Below, piece after piece: positions 17,958-27,444 of a stretch of DNA of 59,144 nt (position 1 is the stretch's first letter; every line of letters begins with the position of its first letter). Both the position numbers and the translations under genes were made by a program. Under the pieces are notes generated by a model. It was given only the letters and a program-made list of their open reading frames with translations, was not told where the DNA came from and searched no databases. Origin of the DNA: Bacteroidota bacterium (GTDB lineage Bacteria > Bacteroidota > Bacteroidia > Sphingobacteriales > Sphingobacteriaceae); NCBI GenBank assembly GCA_021794195.1, contig JAJYRG010000005.1:1-59144 (forward strand), in the 5' to 3' direction.

Positions 17958-18119
17958 ATGGCAAAGAAATCAGTAGCAACCCTACAAAAAGGGAGCGGAA
18001 AAGAAATCACAAAGATTATTATTTCTGAAAAGTCAGAAAAAACAGGAGCATATGTTTATAAAGAAGTCTTTGTGCATAACGATAACGTAAAAGAAGTAGT
18101 GGCTGCAGCACAAAAGTAA
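17958..18119 (+). CDS. DUF4295 small protein
   Basis: 53 residues: it begins MAKKSVATLQKGSGKEI, then has ITKIIISEKSEKTGAYVY and ends VKEVVAAAQK. Small basic proteins of this kind (DUF4295) sit between rpmG and ftsY across Bacteroidota. Their position and basic N-terminus suggest a ribosome-associated role, but none is established. The ATG lies 56 bp after the rpmG stop, and a terminator-like hairpin follows the stop. Confidence 0.88.
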   Translation: MAKKSVATLQKGSGKEITKIIISEKSEKTGAYVYKEVFVHNDNVKEVVAAAQK

Positions 18120-18140
18120 GCCCTATATTAATTATATTTT

Positions 18141-18179
18141 GAATAAAGCCTTTTTGGATCGCCCAAAAGGGCTTTATTC
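18141..18179 (+). terminator. Hairpin terminator after the rpmB-rpmG-DUF4295 unit
   Basis: Inverted repeat GAATAAAGCC....GGGCTTTATTC with an AT-rich inner stem, ending 22 bp after the DUF4295 stop. There is no long U-run after it, so its strength is uncertain. It separates the ribosomal unit from ftsY, which has its own -7 element. Confidence 0.6.
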
Positions 18180-18194
18180 ATTTAAAGAAATCCT

Positions 18195-18202
18195 TATCTT
18201 TG
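18195..18202 (+). promoter_or_regulatory. Bacteroidota-type -7 promoter element for ftsY
   Basis: TATCTTTG, an exact TAnnTTTG match, 27 bp before the ftsY ATG. It is identical to the element before rpmB. A clear -33 TTG at the usual distance is not seen. Confidence 0.5.
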
Positions 18203-18229
18203 TTTATTCGCCGGTTTTAATATATTCTT

Positions 18230-19192
18230 ATGGCATTATTTGATTTTTTTAAAAAGAAACAGGAAACTCCGGAAGCACAAGAAGCTTTGGACAAAGGTCT
18301 GGAAAAAACTAAGAGCGGTTTTTTTTCCAAAATCACGAAAGCTGTAGTGGGCAAATCTACAGTAGATGATGAAGTATTGGACAACCTGGAAGAAGTGTTG
18401 GTTACTTCTGATGTAGGCGTAGAAACGACCTTAAAAATCGTAGACCGTATTCAAAAACGTGTAGCGAAAGATAAGTATGTGAATACAGACGAACTCAACT
18501 TCTTGTTGAAAGACGAGATTCAAAGTTTGCTGGCCGAAAATAACAGTGATGATTTCGAGAGTTTTGAATACGGAGATCACAAACCTTATGTCATTCTTGT
18601 AGTAGGCGTCAATGGAGTAGGAAAGACGACGACGATTGGAAAATTAGCTCATCAATTGAAAGCTGCGGGCAATAAAGTAGTGCTGGGAGCTGCAGATACG
18701 TATAGAGCTGCTGCAGTAGATCAGCTGAAACTATGGGGAGAACGCACAGAGGTGCGGGTAGTGGCTCAGCCCATGGGTTCTGATCCAGCCTCTGTGGCTT
18801 TTGATACCGTACAATCTGCCGTTGCAAACGGAGATGATGTAGCGATAATTGACACAGCAGGACGTTTGCACAATAAAATAGGTTTGATGAATGAACTGAC
18901 GAAAATCAAGAAAGTAATGCAAAAAGTAGTTCCTAATGCTCCTCACGAAATTCTTCTTGTATTAGATGCTTCTACCGGTCAAAATGCTATAGAGCAATGC
19001 AGACAGTTTACAGAAGCAACCGCAGTAAATGCTTTGGCATTAACAAAGCTGGACGGCACAGCTAAAGGAGGCGTAGCAATAGGCATTTCCGATCAGTTTA
19101 AAATCCCTGTTAAATACATAGGAGTAGGAGAAGGCACTGAAGATTTACAGCTCTTTAACAAAGAAGCTTTCGTAGATTCTCTTTTTGATTAA
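18230..19192 (+). CDS. ftsY: Signal recognition particle receptor FtsY
   Basis: 320 residues: the short form with a brief Lys-rich N-terminal region instead of a long acidic A domain. The NG domain is complete: helical N domain (about 30-100), P-loop GVNGVGKTTTIGKLA, the DTYRAAAVDQL box, IIDTAGRLHNK, and LALTKLDGTAKGG near the end. FtsY is the membrane-associated GTPase that receives ribosome-nascent chain complexes from Ffh/SRP RNA and delivers them to SecYEG. It appears to have its own promoter. Confidence 0.97.
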   Translation: MALFDFFKKKQETPEAQEALDKGLEKTKSGFFSKITKAVVGKSTVDDEVLDNLEEVLVTSDVGVETTLKIVDRIQKRVAKDKYVNTDELNFLLKDEIQSLLAENNSDDFESFEYGDHKPYVILVVGVNGVGKTTTIGKLAHQLKAAGNKVVLGAADTYRAAAVDQLKLWGERTEVRVVAQPMGSDPASVAFDTVQSAVANGDDVAIIDTAGRLHNKIGLMNELTKIKKVMQKVVPNAPHEILLVLDASTGQNAIEQCRQFTEATAVNALALTKLDGTAKGGVAIGISDQFKIPVKYIGVGEGTEDLQLFNKEAFVDSLFD

Positions 19193-19336
19193 ACCCTAAA
19201 GGACGAGAGTGTTTGACACTGGACTCCTGCCGTTCAGAAAAACTATATATGAAGAGGTATTGTGTTCGCGTTGGATTTTCAGGGTGAGCAGCTTTTCTGT
19301 GTTTAAAAAAAATAATATTATCTTGTCGCTTACTTT

Positions 19337-20932
19337 ATGAAAGCAGCTTATATAGATTACCAAGATACACATAGCTTTTCTAAGCTTTTACTATCCTACC
19401 TTGATGAAAAACAAGATGTTTCTTCTTTTTATGGAAATAAACCCACATTTGAAGGTTTTGAAAAGCAAATTAAAACTAAAGCCGCTTTTGCGCACAGGGA
19501 GGTATTAACCGATACTGTAGCAAAACAATACTCGGCGATGGCTGCTGAAGACGCAGAAACATTAAGAAATATTGAGTTGTTGAGAGATGAAAACACATTC
19601 ACGGTTACGACCGGTCATCAGCTTAATATTTTTACGGGACCTCTATATTTTGTTTTCAAGATTGTCTCTACGATCCGTTTGGCGAGAGATCTTAAAGAAC
19701 AATTCCCTGAATATAATTTTGTTCCGGTATATTGGATGGCGACGGAGGATCATGATTTTGAAGAGATTAACCACACATACCTTTTTGGAAAAAAGATAAA
19801 TTGGGAGACTTCAGCATCAGGAGCAACGGGAAGGTTATCAACAACCGGGATAGAAGATACCGTACATCAATATTGTGCAATGTTTGGCCTCAGCGAAACT
19901 GCTGAAGAATTGAGCTACATGGTAAAAGATGCTTATCTCAATCAAGGAGATTTAGCGAATGCTACCCGGAAATTTGTGCATAGCTTGTTTGGAAAATATG
20001 GTTTAGTCATTATAGATGCTGATCGGCCTGAACTGAAAGAAATCTTTGCGCCTTATGTGTATAAAGACATTGCTCAGAAGATAAGTTATCAGCAGGGATT
20101 AAGCTCTTCTCAACTACTGGAAGAAAGAGGGTATAAAGTTCAGGTAAATCCGCGCGAAATTAATTTTTTTTATTTGAGAGATGAATTGCGGGAGCGGATC
20201 ATAGAAAAGAATGAGGTTTTTGAGGTGCTGGATGTAGAAGATATAAGCTGGAGTTTGGAAACATTGGAAAAAGAAATTTTAAAGCACCCTTCTCACTTCA
20301 GTCCAAATGTATTAACACGTCCGCTTTATCAAGAAGTAATCCTTCCAAACCTTGCTTATATAGGAGGAGGAGCAGAGATTGCGTATTGGCTGCAATTGAA
20401 ATCCACTTTTACGGCGCATCATGTTGATTTTCCTATTTTGATTCCGCGTAACTCGGCGATGATCATGGATGCCAAACTGGTAAGTAAGATATTCCGCCTT
20501 GACTTTACTTTTAAAGACATTTTTCGCACGGCAGAAGATCTACACCAAGCGTATGTGCGTGCACATACCCGTCATGATCTAGATTTACGTGACGAGTGGA
20601 TGGAGTTTGGTGCTGTATTCGATAAAATAAAATTGAGAGCTCATAAAATAGATCCGACGTTGGGACCGAGCGCGGAAGCTGTGCAGGCAAGGCTCAAAAA
20701 AGCAATTAAGCGCTTGGAAAAAAAATTACTAAAAGCAGATAAGAAAAATTATAAAGAAGCCCTTATCCAAATCGATCGGCTAAAAGAAAAGCTTTTTCCC
20801 AAACAAGGCTTGCAGGAACGGCATGAAAATTTTGCACCGTATTATTTAAAATATGGAGAAAAACTTTTCGAAGAACTACTGTTACATTTAAATCCCTTAG
20901 ATTTTAAATTTTCAATATTATTTTCTTCTTAA
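19337..20932 (+). CDS. bshC: Bacillithiol biosynthesis cysteine-adding enzyme BshC
   Basis: 531 residues, normal for BshC. Landmarks are VTTGHQLNIFTGPLYFVFKI near 95-115, VYWMATEDHDFEEINHTYLF near 135-155, a Rossmann-like core, YIGGGAEIAYWLQLK near 340, and a C-terminal coiled coil (RLKKAIKRLEKKLLKADKK). BshC adds cysteine to glucosaminyl-malate, the last step of bacillithiol synthesis. BshA and BshB must be elsewhere. The organism therefore probably uses bacillithiol as its main low-molecular-weight thiol. This fits with the cysteine/sulfur genes further right, although they are separate units. Confidence 0.95.
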   Translation: MKAAYIDYQDTHSFSKLLLSYLDEKQDVSSFYGNKPTFEGFEKQIKTKAAFAHREVLTDTVAKQYSAMAAEDAETLRNIELLRDENTFTVTTGHQLNIFTGPLYFVFKIVSTIRLARDLKEQFPEYNFVPVYWMATEDHDFEEINHTYLFGKKINWETSASGATGRLSTTGIEDTVHQYCAMFGLSETAEELSYMVKDAYLNQGDLANATRKFVHSLFGKYGLVIIDADRPELKEIFAPYVYKDIAQKISYQQGLSSSQLLEERGYKVQVNPREINFFYLRDELRERIIEKNEVFEVLDVEDISWSLETLEKEILKHPSHFSPNVLTRPLYQEVILPNLAYIGGGAEIAYWLQLKSTFTAHHVDFPILIPRNSAMIMDAKLVSKIFRLDFTFKDIFRTAEDLHQAYVRAHTRHDLDLRDEWMEFGAVFDKIKLRAHKIDPTLGPSAEAVQARLKKAIKRLEKKLLKADKKNYKEALIQIDRLKEKLFPKQGLQERHENFAPYYLKYGEKLFEELLLHLNPLDFKFSILFSS

Positions 20933-20978
20933 AAAGAAGTTTTAAGAAAAGGAAGAACAGCATAAAGTTAGACTCCTG

Positions 20979-22205
20979 TCAAAAGTAATAAATTTGAATT
21001 TTTCTTCTTGTAGGTTTTAAACAGAGCTGCAGTAAAAGAAAAAATATGCCAAGCACCAGTATAGCACTCGCGATAAATAAGATTAAAAAGTAATAAGGGA
21101 ACGTCCCCTTGCCAAAGTAGAATAAAATTCCTTGGAAAAACAAAATGATTTCGGTAGAAGTCACCCCAATTATAAAGAGGTAAATACCCGTTTGTACCAG
21201 AGATTTTCTCCTTATAAATAGAGATAAATCTAAAAAATAAAGGAGTAAAAAACCACTGATCAGACCTAACATGGTAAGGTGGATAAAACCTATAATAAAA
21301 TTAGTGTAAAGATGTGCTTTTTCTGCAAAATCCGGAATTAATATAAGGGATTGTAAAAATATTTTCAAAACAAAGCAAAGCAAAGTGAAGTAAAGCAACC
21401 TGTGGTTTAACCTTGCTGTTGCTTGCCAATATCTCTTTAATTTGGGTAGGACGATACGCATGAGATAAAAAAGAGCAATCAGTTGTAAAAAAATGCCGAG
21501 GGCATTTAACCACCACCAAACAGCAGATTGAAGATACCAACTCAGTGGCCAAGCGAAAGTGAAAAATATAGATAAGCCAAGTGAGACTATAAACCTATTG
21601 AAATCGCTGGAGCTGGATACCCGGAGTATTTGGAAAAGTATGGCGATAACAGCAAAAATGAACCAGCCGTTGAATTGAAAATGTAAGAAAAACTGAACAG
21701 GTATTTGACTCCAAGGGCCGCTGATTTTTAACGCCATAATGGGCCCCATGAACCAGAGGCCTAAAGTGGAGAGAAACATAAAAAGTAAGGAAGCCCGCAA
21801 AAGGGTAGCCGCAGCAGAGCTTTGTGTCTTTGTATCTTTCCATATAAAGTAGATAAAAGAATAGCTGGCCAATACATGTAAGCTTGAAAATGTGATAGAT
21901 ACAGCTCCATAGCCCTGAAAAGGGAAACTACATAGCATGCCTATGGCTGAAACCTGGGTCAACCAGAATAAACGTCTATACTTCGTCTGCCGGCCGGACG
22001 AAAAATGATGAACGATAAGTATAAAAAGCGCCAAATATACCCATCCTAACATAGCAACATGAGAATGGGCATGGGTGATATATCTATATGTAAACGGAAA
22101 CCCAATATCGCTTATTGAAGTATAACGCATAAAAAGCCCTAATAACGCGGCAATTAGAAAATTGGCTAAAGGGAATCCTAAATGATGCTTTTGCAAAGCC
22201 TTCAT
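20979..22205 (-). CDS. Polytopic membrane protein, possible haem-copper-oxidase subunit I relative
   Basis: 408 residues with about 11-12 hydrophobic helices and very few polar stretches. Histidines cluster at helix ends: YITHAHSHVAMLGWVYLAL near 41-60, IVHHF shortly after, and VQFFLHFQFNGWFIF near 168-182. Two or more His at equivalent helix positions recall haem-binding subunits of the haem-copper oxidase or NnrS type. The overall length is shorter than a full oxidase subunit I and no matching subunit II gene is adjacent, so the family call is an inference. It converges with bshC (46 bp between stops) and is divergent from hemL. Confidence 0.5.
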   Translation of the reverse strand: MKALQKHHLGFPLANFLIAALLGLFMRYTSISDIGFPFTYRYITHAHSHVAMLGWVYLALFILIVHHFSSGRQTKYRRLFWLTQVSAIGMLCSFPFQGYGAVSITFSSLHVLASYSFIYFIWKDTKTQSSAAATLLRASLLFMFLSTLGLWFMGPIMALKISGPWSQIPVQFFLHFQFNGWFIFAVIAILFQILRVSSSSDFNRFIVSLGLSIFFTFAWPLSWYLQSAVWWWLNALGIFLQLIALFYLMRIVLPKLKRYWQATARLNHRLLYFTLLCFVLKIFLQSLILIPDFAEKAHLYTNFIIGFIHLTMLGLISGFLLLYFLDLSLFIRRKSLVQTGIYLFIIGVTSTEIILFFQGILFYFGKGTFPYYFLILFIASAILVLGIFFLLLQLCLKPTRRKIQIYYF

Positions 22206-22477
22206 ATCGAATGAATAGAATTAAAAATGATTTTTTAAATATCCCGTAATTAATCCGTTTTTTTGTAATCGAAATGTTAGAAAACTTATTTTTTCAGAGT
22301 AGGAGAAGTTTATTTGAAAAGATGGATAATGCAATCTTTACGAAAAAGGGACTTTGGGTTTTCGATAAAGAGGGGATTAATTAATAAATTCGGCTTTTTA
22401 TCGCAAGGAAGCTATAGAATTAAAGTTTTTAAGCCGTGAACCACAACTTAAGAAACTTATAAAAATTGAAGAAAACG

Positions 22478-23758
22478 ATGTTATATAAAAGAAGCAGTGA
22501 ATTATTCGTAGAAGCACAAAAATATATTCCGGGAGGTGTGAATTCACCTGTCCGTGCATTTAAATCTGTAGGAGGAACTCCGATTTTTATCAAAGAAGCA
22601 AAGGGTGCTTATTTATATGACGAAGATGGCAAAAAGTATATTGACTACATTAATTCCTGGGGGCCGATGTTGTTAGGACATGCCTATCCTCCTGTTATAG
22701 AAGCGGTCATTGAAAAGACAAGAAAAGGAACTTCTTTTGGAACACCCACCGAAATAGAAACACAGATTGCAAAATTGGCGGTTTCTATGGTTCCGAATAT
22801 CGACAAAATCCGTTTTGTCAATTCAGGGACGGAAGCTTGTATGAGTGCGGTGAGATTGGCGAGAGGCTTTACCGGGCGAGAGAAAATAATAAAGTTCCGA
22901 GGCTGCTATCATGGACATTCGGATTCTTTTCTTATTGCTGCCGGTAGCGGACTTTCTACTTTTGGGGTTCCTTCCAGCCCGGGAGTGACCAAAGGCACGG
23001 CACAGGACACCTTGCTGGCAGATTTTAATAATATTGAATCTGTGAAGGCTTTATTTGAAGAGCATAAAGGGGAGATAGCCTGTATTATTTTAGAACCGGT
23101 AGCGGGAAACATGGGTTGTATCCCACCCAGCTCAGGATTTCTTGAGGCTTTGAGAGAGGTATGTGATGTGCATGATGCGCTGTTGATCTTTGATGAAGTG
23201 ATGACCGGTTTCCGTCTTGCGAAAGGTGGTGCACAAGAATATTATGGAATAGGGGCCGATATTGTCACTTTTGGGAAAATAATCGGAGGAGGCCTGCCGG
23301 TAGGAGCCTTCGCCGCGAGAGAAGAGATTATGCAGAAATTAGCACCCGAAGGACCGATTTATCAAGCAGGAACTTTATCAGGAAACCCTTTGGCGATGGC
23401 AGCAGGATTGGCAATGTTAGAGTCTATTTCTTCCGATCCGGAAATCTATAATCGACTCGAAGAAAAAACAACCTACTTAGAAAAAGGAATTCGGAAAGTG
23501 TTGAGCACAAATGGCAGAACTTATATTCTTAACCGCGTGGGATCGATGATTTCTGTTTTCTTTTGCAAGGAAAAAGTAGAAAACTTTGACGATGCTGCAA
23601 AAGCAGATACGCCTGAGTTCAAAGAGTTTTTCCACGCCCTGATGAAACGGGGTGTGTATATAGCTCCCTCATCTTATGAAACGTGGTTTATCACCGATGC
23701 TTTGTCTTATGAAGATTTGGATATGACGATTGAAGCCATTGGCGCCGCTACACGATAA
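22478..23758 (+). CDS. hemL: Glutamate-1-semialdehyde 2,1-aminomutase
   Basis: 426 residues from the ATG at 22478, which gives the usual start ([19 protein letters not shown]); an in-frame TTG 12 bp earlier is less likely. Family marks are [48 protein letters not shown] and the PLP lysine region [15 protein letters not shown]. The enzyme converts glutamate-1-semialdehyde to 5-aminolevulinate, the second step of the C5 pathway, directly after HemA. It is separate from the hemA operon and converges with hemB (16 bp between stops). Confidence 0.97.
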   Translation: MLYKRSSELFVEAQKYIPGGVNSPVRAFKSVGGTPIFIKEAKGAYLYDEDGKKYIDYINSWGPMLLGHAYPPVIEAVIEKTRKGTSFGTPTEIETQIAKLAVSMVPNIDKIRFVNSGTEACMSAVRLARGFTGREKIIKFRGCYHGHSDSFLIAAGSGLSTFGVPSSPGVTKGTAQDTLLADFNNIESVKALFEEHKGEIACIILEPVAGNMGCIPPSSGFLEALREVCDVHDALLIFDEVMTGFRLAKGGAQEYYGIGADIVTFGKIIGGGLPVGAFAAREEIMQKLAPEGPIYQAGTLSGNPLAMAAGLAMLESISSDPEIYNRLEEKTTYLEKGIRKVLSTNGRTYILNRVGSMISVFFCKEKVENFDDAAKADTPEFKEFFHALMKRGVYIAPSSYETWFITDALSYEDLDMTIEAIGAATR

Positions 23759-23774
23759 AAATACACGCAGAAAA

Positions 23775-24770
23775 TTATTTATTTAATAAGACTGCGGCTT
23801 CCTTAGCAAAATATGTGGTAATAAGACTTGCGCCTGCTCTTTTGATACACATCAACTGTTCCATCATGACTTGGTCGTGGTCTATCCACCCTTTTTCGCT
23901 GCCCGCTTTTACCATTGCATATTCTCCTGAAACCTGATAAACAGCTACAGGAATGTGTACATGGTCTTTTACTTCCCGGACAATGTCTAAATAAGAAGTT
24001 CCGGGTTTTACCATGACAATGTCTGCGCCTTCTTCTATGTCTTTTAATGTTTCTCGGAGGGCTTCGATGCGGTTGGCGAAGTCCATCTGATAGGTTTTTT
24101 TGTTTTTGGGAACTTCTACATCTGAAGTTTTTGGAGCTGAATCCAAAGCGTCGCGGAAGGGTCCGTACAATGCGGAAGCATATTTTGCTGAATAGCTTAA
24201 AATCCCAACATCTGAAAAACCAGCTGAATCTAACCCTTTGCGCAACCGTAAGACCCGCCCGTCCATCATGTCGGAAGGAGCTACAAAATCGGCTCCTGCT
24301 TCCGCCTGAGAAACAGCCATTTTTACGAGTGCATCAAGTGTCAAATCGTTTTCTATTTTTCCATTTTTTACGATGCCGTCATGACCGTACATAGAGTAGG
24401 GATCCAGCGCTACATCAGGCATGACAATCATTTCGGGGCATACCTCCTTTATCGCGCGGATAGCTTTTTGCATCAGCCCGTTAGGATTCCAGGCTTCTGT
24501 TCCGATATTGTCTTTCAACCGATCATCTACTTTTACATAAATATTGATAGCGCGAATGCCCAGTTGGTAAATTTCCTGCGCCTCTCGTTGAAGCTCATCG
24601 ATAGACATTCTGAAAATTCCCGGAAGAGAAGGGATGGATATTCTTTGCTTTTCGCCTTCACAAATAAATACCGGAAACATGAAATCTGCAGGACTCAAAC
24701 GGGTTTCTTGTACGATGCTTCTGATAGATTGGTTTTTTCTTAATCTGCGATCTCGTTGTAATGGAAACAT
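23775..24770 (-). CDS. hemB: Porphobilinogen synthase (5-aminolevulinate dehydratase)
   Basis: 331 residues. Schiff-base lysines are in SYSAKYASALYGPFRDA and VKPGTSYLD; APSDMMDGRV is the allosteric-side motif. The metal site reads DVALDPYSMYGHDG, where zinc-dependent enzymes have three cysteines; this copy is the cysteine-free, Mg-type variant. The enzyme joins two aminolevulinates to porphobilinogen. It is the last gene of the hemA-C-D-E-F-B unit, 47 bp after hemF. Confidence 0.97.
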   Translation of the reverse strand: MFPLQRDRRLRKNQSIRSIVQETRLSPADFMFPVFICEGEKQRISIPSLPGIFRMSIDELQREAQEIYQLGIRAINIYVKVDDRLKDNIGTEAWNPNGLMQKAIRAIKEVCPEMIVMPDVALDPYSMYGHDGIVKNGKIENDLTLDALVKMAVSQAEAGADFVAPSDMMDGRVLRLRKGLDSAGFSDVGILSYSAKYASALYGPFRDALDSAPKTSDVEVPKNKKTYQMDFANRIEALRETLKDIEEGADIVMVKPGTSYLDIVREVKDHVHIPVAVYQVSGEYAMVKAGSEKGWIDHDQVMMEQLMCIKRAGASLITTYFAKEAAVLLNK

Positions 24771-24817
24771 GATGTTTAATTTTTTATCGAAAGATACTGT
24801 TTTTTATGACACAATGG

Positions 24818-25729
24818 TTAATCTTCTACCCAAGCTACCGGTGTTTGTAAAACTTTCAAAAGGTTTTCTTCGGCGGATTCGGGTGCAGGGTGGTAATCAT
24901 ATATCCATTGGGCATGGGGAGGGAGGCTCATCAAAATGGACTCTATCCGGCCTTTAGTTTTAAAACCAAAGAGAGTGCCCCGATCATGGATAAGGTTAAA
25001 CTCTACATACCTGCCTCGTCTTATCTCTTGCCATTTCCTATTGTGTTCGGTGTAGGGGTGGTTCTTCCTTTTTTCAACAATGGGTATATAAGACTCTAAA
25101 AACTTATTTCCTGTTTCTGTGACGAAGCGATGCCATTGCTCTAAACTTGTTTTTTCAGATTCTTTTAGATAATCGAAAAATAAGCCACCGACTCCACGGG
25201 CTTCATTCCGATGTGTGTTCCAAAAGTATTCGTCACATGCTTTTTTGAACTCGGAATAAAACATTGGGTCGTATTTATCACACACTTTTTTATATACCCT
25301 GTGAAAATGTTTTGCGTCTTCTTCAAATAGATAATAAGGGGTCAGGTCCTGTCCGCCGCCAAACCAGGCATCTATTTTTTTGTTTTGTGCATCATACAGT
25401 TCGAAGTACCTCCAATTTGCATGGACTGTCGGAACCATCGGGTTTTGGGGGTGGATGACTAAACTTAATCCACAGGCAGAAAATTTAGCTTCTTCTACCT
25501 GAAACAATTTTTGCATGGGTTCGGGTAAACTTCCATATACGGAAGAGGTGTTTACCCCTGCTTTTTCAAATACTTTTCCGTTTTCCATCACTTTGGTTTT
25601 CCCTCCGCCCCCTCCGGGCCGGGTCCAATTGTCTTCTCGGAATTTTGCAACACGGTCTATTTCTTCAAGCTTCAAAGTAATTTTATTTTGTAAACCAACG
25701 ATGTACTTCTCGAAATTTTCCTTTATCAT
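24818..25729 (-). CDS. hemF: Oxygen-dependent coproporphyrinogen III oxidase
   Basis: 303 residues, full length. Landmarks are TRPGGGGGKTKVMENGKVFEKAG near the N-terminus (a Gly-rich loop), NPMVPTVHANWRYFEL, WFGGGQDLTPYYLFEEDAKHFH near 120-145, GVGGLFFDYL and YVEFNLIHDRGTLFGF. The enzyme turns coproporphyrinogen III into protoporphyrinogen IX using O2, so the organism makes haem under oxic conditions. It lies 21 bp after hemE in the operon. Confidence 0.97.
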   Translation of the reverse strand: MIKENFEKYIVGLQNKITLKLEEIDRVAKFREDNWTRPGGGGGKTKVMENGKVFEKAGVNTSSVYGSLPEPMQKLFQVEEAKFSACGLSLVIHPQNPMVPTVHANWRYFELYDAQNKKIDAWFGGGQDLTPYYLFEEDAKHFHRVYKKVCDKYDPMFYSEFKKACDEYFWNTHRNEARGVGGLFFDYLKESEKTSLEQWHRFVTETGNKFLESYIPIVEKRKNHPYTEHNRKWQEIRRGRYVEFNLIHDRGTLFGFKTKGRIESILMSLPPHAQWIYDYHPAPESAEENLLKVLQTPVAWVED

Positions 25730-25750
25730 GTTATAGGGAATTGAAAGTGT

Positions 25751-26776
25751 TTATTTCTTATAGGATTTGACGGCATCTACAAATGCTTGCGCATGGTCAA
25801 CAGGAACATTTGGCAAGATACCGTGCCCCAGATTTACAATGTAATTGTCCGGGCCAAACTCTTCAATCATTTTATGAACTTTTCTTTTTATATCTGCAAG
25901 CGGGGCGAATAACTGTGAAGGGTCAAAATTTCCTTGTAAAGCCACACGCCCACCTGTAAGTTTTCTCGCTAATTCGGGTGTACATGTCCAATCTATACCC
26001 AATCCGGAAACTTTTGATTTAGACATTTTTTCTAAAGCGAACCAAGTCCCTTTGCCATACACAATCACGGGAGCCCATTCAGCTACAGCTTCTACGATTT
26101 GATGGATATACTTCCACGAAAATTCTTGATAGTCTGCCGGGGATAATAATCCTCCCCAAGAGTCGAAAATTTGGAGTACGTCGGCCCCTGCTTTCACTTT
26201 TTCTTTAAGATAAGCAATAGTGGTATCGGTGATTTTTTGCAGCAGCTGATGTGCTACTTCGGGTTCGGAGAAACATAAAGCTTTGGCCTTACTGAATGTT
26301 TTAGAGCCTTTTCCTTCTACCATATAGCAAAATACTGTCCACGGTGACCCGGCAAAACCAATTAAAGGAATTTCGTTCTCCAATAGTTCTTTCGTTATTT
26401 TTATAGCCTCCAAAACATAGCCCAAACGCTCTCTGATATCGGGTATGATGATTTGTTGAATATCTTTTTTTGAACGCATAGGGCTGGGCAATACCGGACC
26501 TATATTTTCTTGCAGCTCAACTTCTACACCCATTGCCTGAGGTATGACAAGGATGTCGGAGAATAAAATTGCAGCATCGGGTTTTAATCTTCGGATCGGC
26601 TGCATGGTGATCTCTGCGGCTAATTCGGGCGTTTGGCAGCGTGTAAAAAAATCGTATTTTTCCCGTAGCTTGCGGTATTCAGGCAATGTTCTCCCAGCTT
26701 GTCTCATCATCCAAACAGGAGGTCTCTCTACTGATTTGCCCTCCAGAGCTTTTAGAAATAAGTTGTTTTTTAACAT
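25751..26776 (-). CDS. hemE: Uroporphyrinogen III decarboxylase
   Basis: 341 residues. The N-terminal signature [18 protein letters not shown] near 19-36 holds the substrate-binding Arg residues; [20 protein letters not shown] near 145-165 and [12 protein letters not shown] near 200 are also typical. The enzyme decarboxylates the four acetate groups of uroporphyrinogen III. It overlaps the end of hemD by 7 bp, so the two are translated from one message. Confidence 0.97.
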   Translation of the reverse strand: MLKNNLFLKALEGKSVERPPVWMMRQAGRTLPEYRKLREKYDFFTRCQTPELAAEITMQPIRRLKPDAAILFSDILVIPQAMGVEVELQENIGPVLPSPMRSKKDIQQIIIPDIRERLGYVLEAIKITKELLENEIPLIGFAGSPWTVFCYMVEGKGSKTFSKAKALCFSEPEVAHQLLQKITDTTIAYLKEKVKAGADVLQIFDSWGGLLSPADYQEFSWKYIHQIVEAVAEWAPVIVYGKGTWFALEKMSKSKVSGLGIDWTCTPELARKLTGGRVALQGNFDPSQLFAPLADIKRKVHKMIEEFGPDNYIVNLGHGILPNVPVDHAQAFVDAVKSYKK

Positions 26777-27444
26777 TTTATGCTTTTAAAATATGATAAA
26801 CTTTTGTGAAGAGTACTTTCTATAGTTTGTTCTTGTGAAACCCAAATCTGATCGGAAAGGCCCGATAGCGCTGTTGCTGTTGTCGTGCCGATACAGAAAC
26901 ACTTTTGGTCTGAAATATGGTTTTTCTGCAAGAAACTTTTAACCCCCGAAGGGCTGTAAAAGAGAATTCCATGTATTTCAATGTGGATTGTTTTGGGAGT
27001 CAATGTAGTTTGATATACCTGGTATTCGTCAAAGTGGATTTTATTAGTCGATAAGGTATGTGGCAGGGTTTCCATCCGTCTGCTTCCCGAAAAAAAAGCA
27101 AAATGCCTTTGATTAAAATAATTTTTTATGTGTACAGCGAGCTCAACTGCATAATTTTTTGAGAGAAGTACTTTGAAATGGTTTTTTTCCAGCAAAGCTT
27201 TTGTTTTTGTCCCTACACAAATAGCAGGAATCTTTTTCAGAAGATGTAAGTTCTCATTTTTCAAAACACTTTCCACCGCATTTTGAGAAGTGAAAAGTAA
27301 GATTTCGGGTGTTTCTCTTAAAAAAAAATTTTGATGAGAAACATGGATAAAATCTTCTTCGATAACGTTAAGCCCAGCGTTGGATAATATGTTTTTTTGC
27401 TGAGGAAGAAGAGTTTTAGTAGATAAGATGTTCTTCTGTATCAT
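26770..27444 (-). CDS. hemD: Uroporphyrinogen III synthase
   Basis: 224 residues, two-lobed alpha/beta layout. HemD is poorly conserved, but the features fit: an N-terminal strand with [24 protein letters not shown] near 50, [14 protein letters not shown] near 75, [12 protein letters not shown], and a late [14 protein letters not shown] followed by [12 protein letters not shown]. It closes the tetrapyrrole ring with inversion of ring D, giving the branch-point product used for haem and, through CobA, for sirohaem. It overlaps hemC by 4 bp (ATGA) and hemE by 7 bp. Confidence 0.9.
   Translation of the reverse strand: MIQKNILSTKTLLPQQKNILSNAGLNVIEEDFIHVSHQNFFLRETPEILLFTSQNAVESVLKNENLHLLKKIPAICVGTKTKALLEKNHFKVLLSKNYAVELAVHIKNYFNQRHFAFFSGSRRMETLPHTLSTNKIHFDEYQVYQTTLTPKTIHIEIHGILFYSPSGVKSFLQKNHISDQKCFCIGTTTATALSGLSDQIWVSQEQTIESTLHKSLSYFKSIKC

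Noticed and set aside
22274..22384. 36-codon ORF (MLENLFFQSRRSLFEKM...) upstream of hemL
   Set aside because: It is short, has no recognised family and no ribosome binding site; the AT-rich leader makes such ORFs likely by chance.
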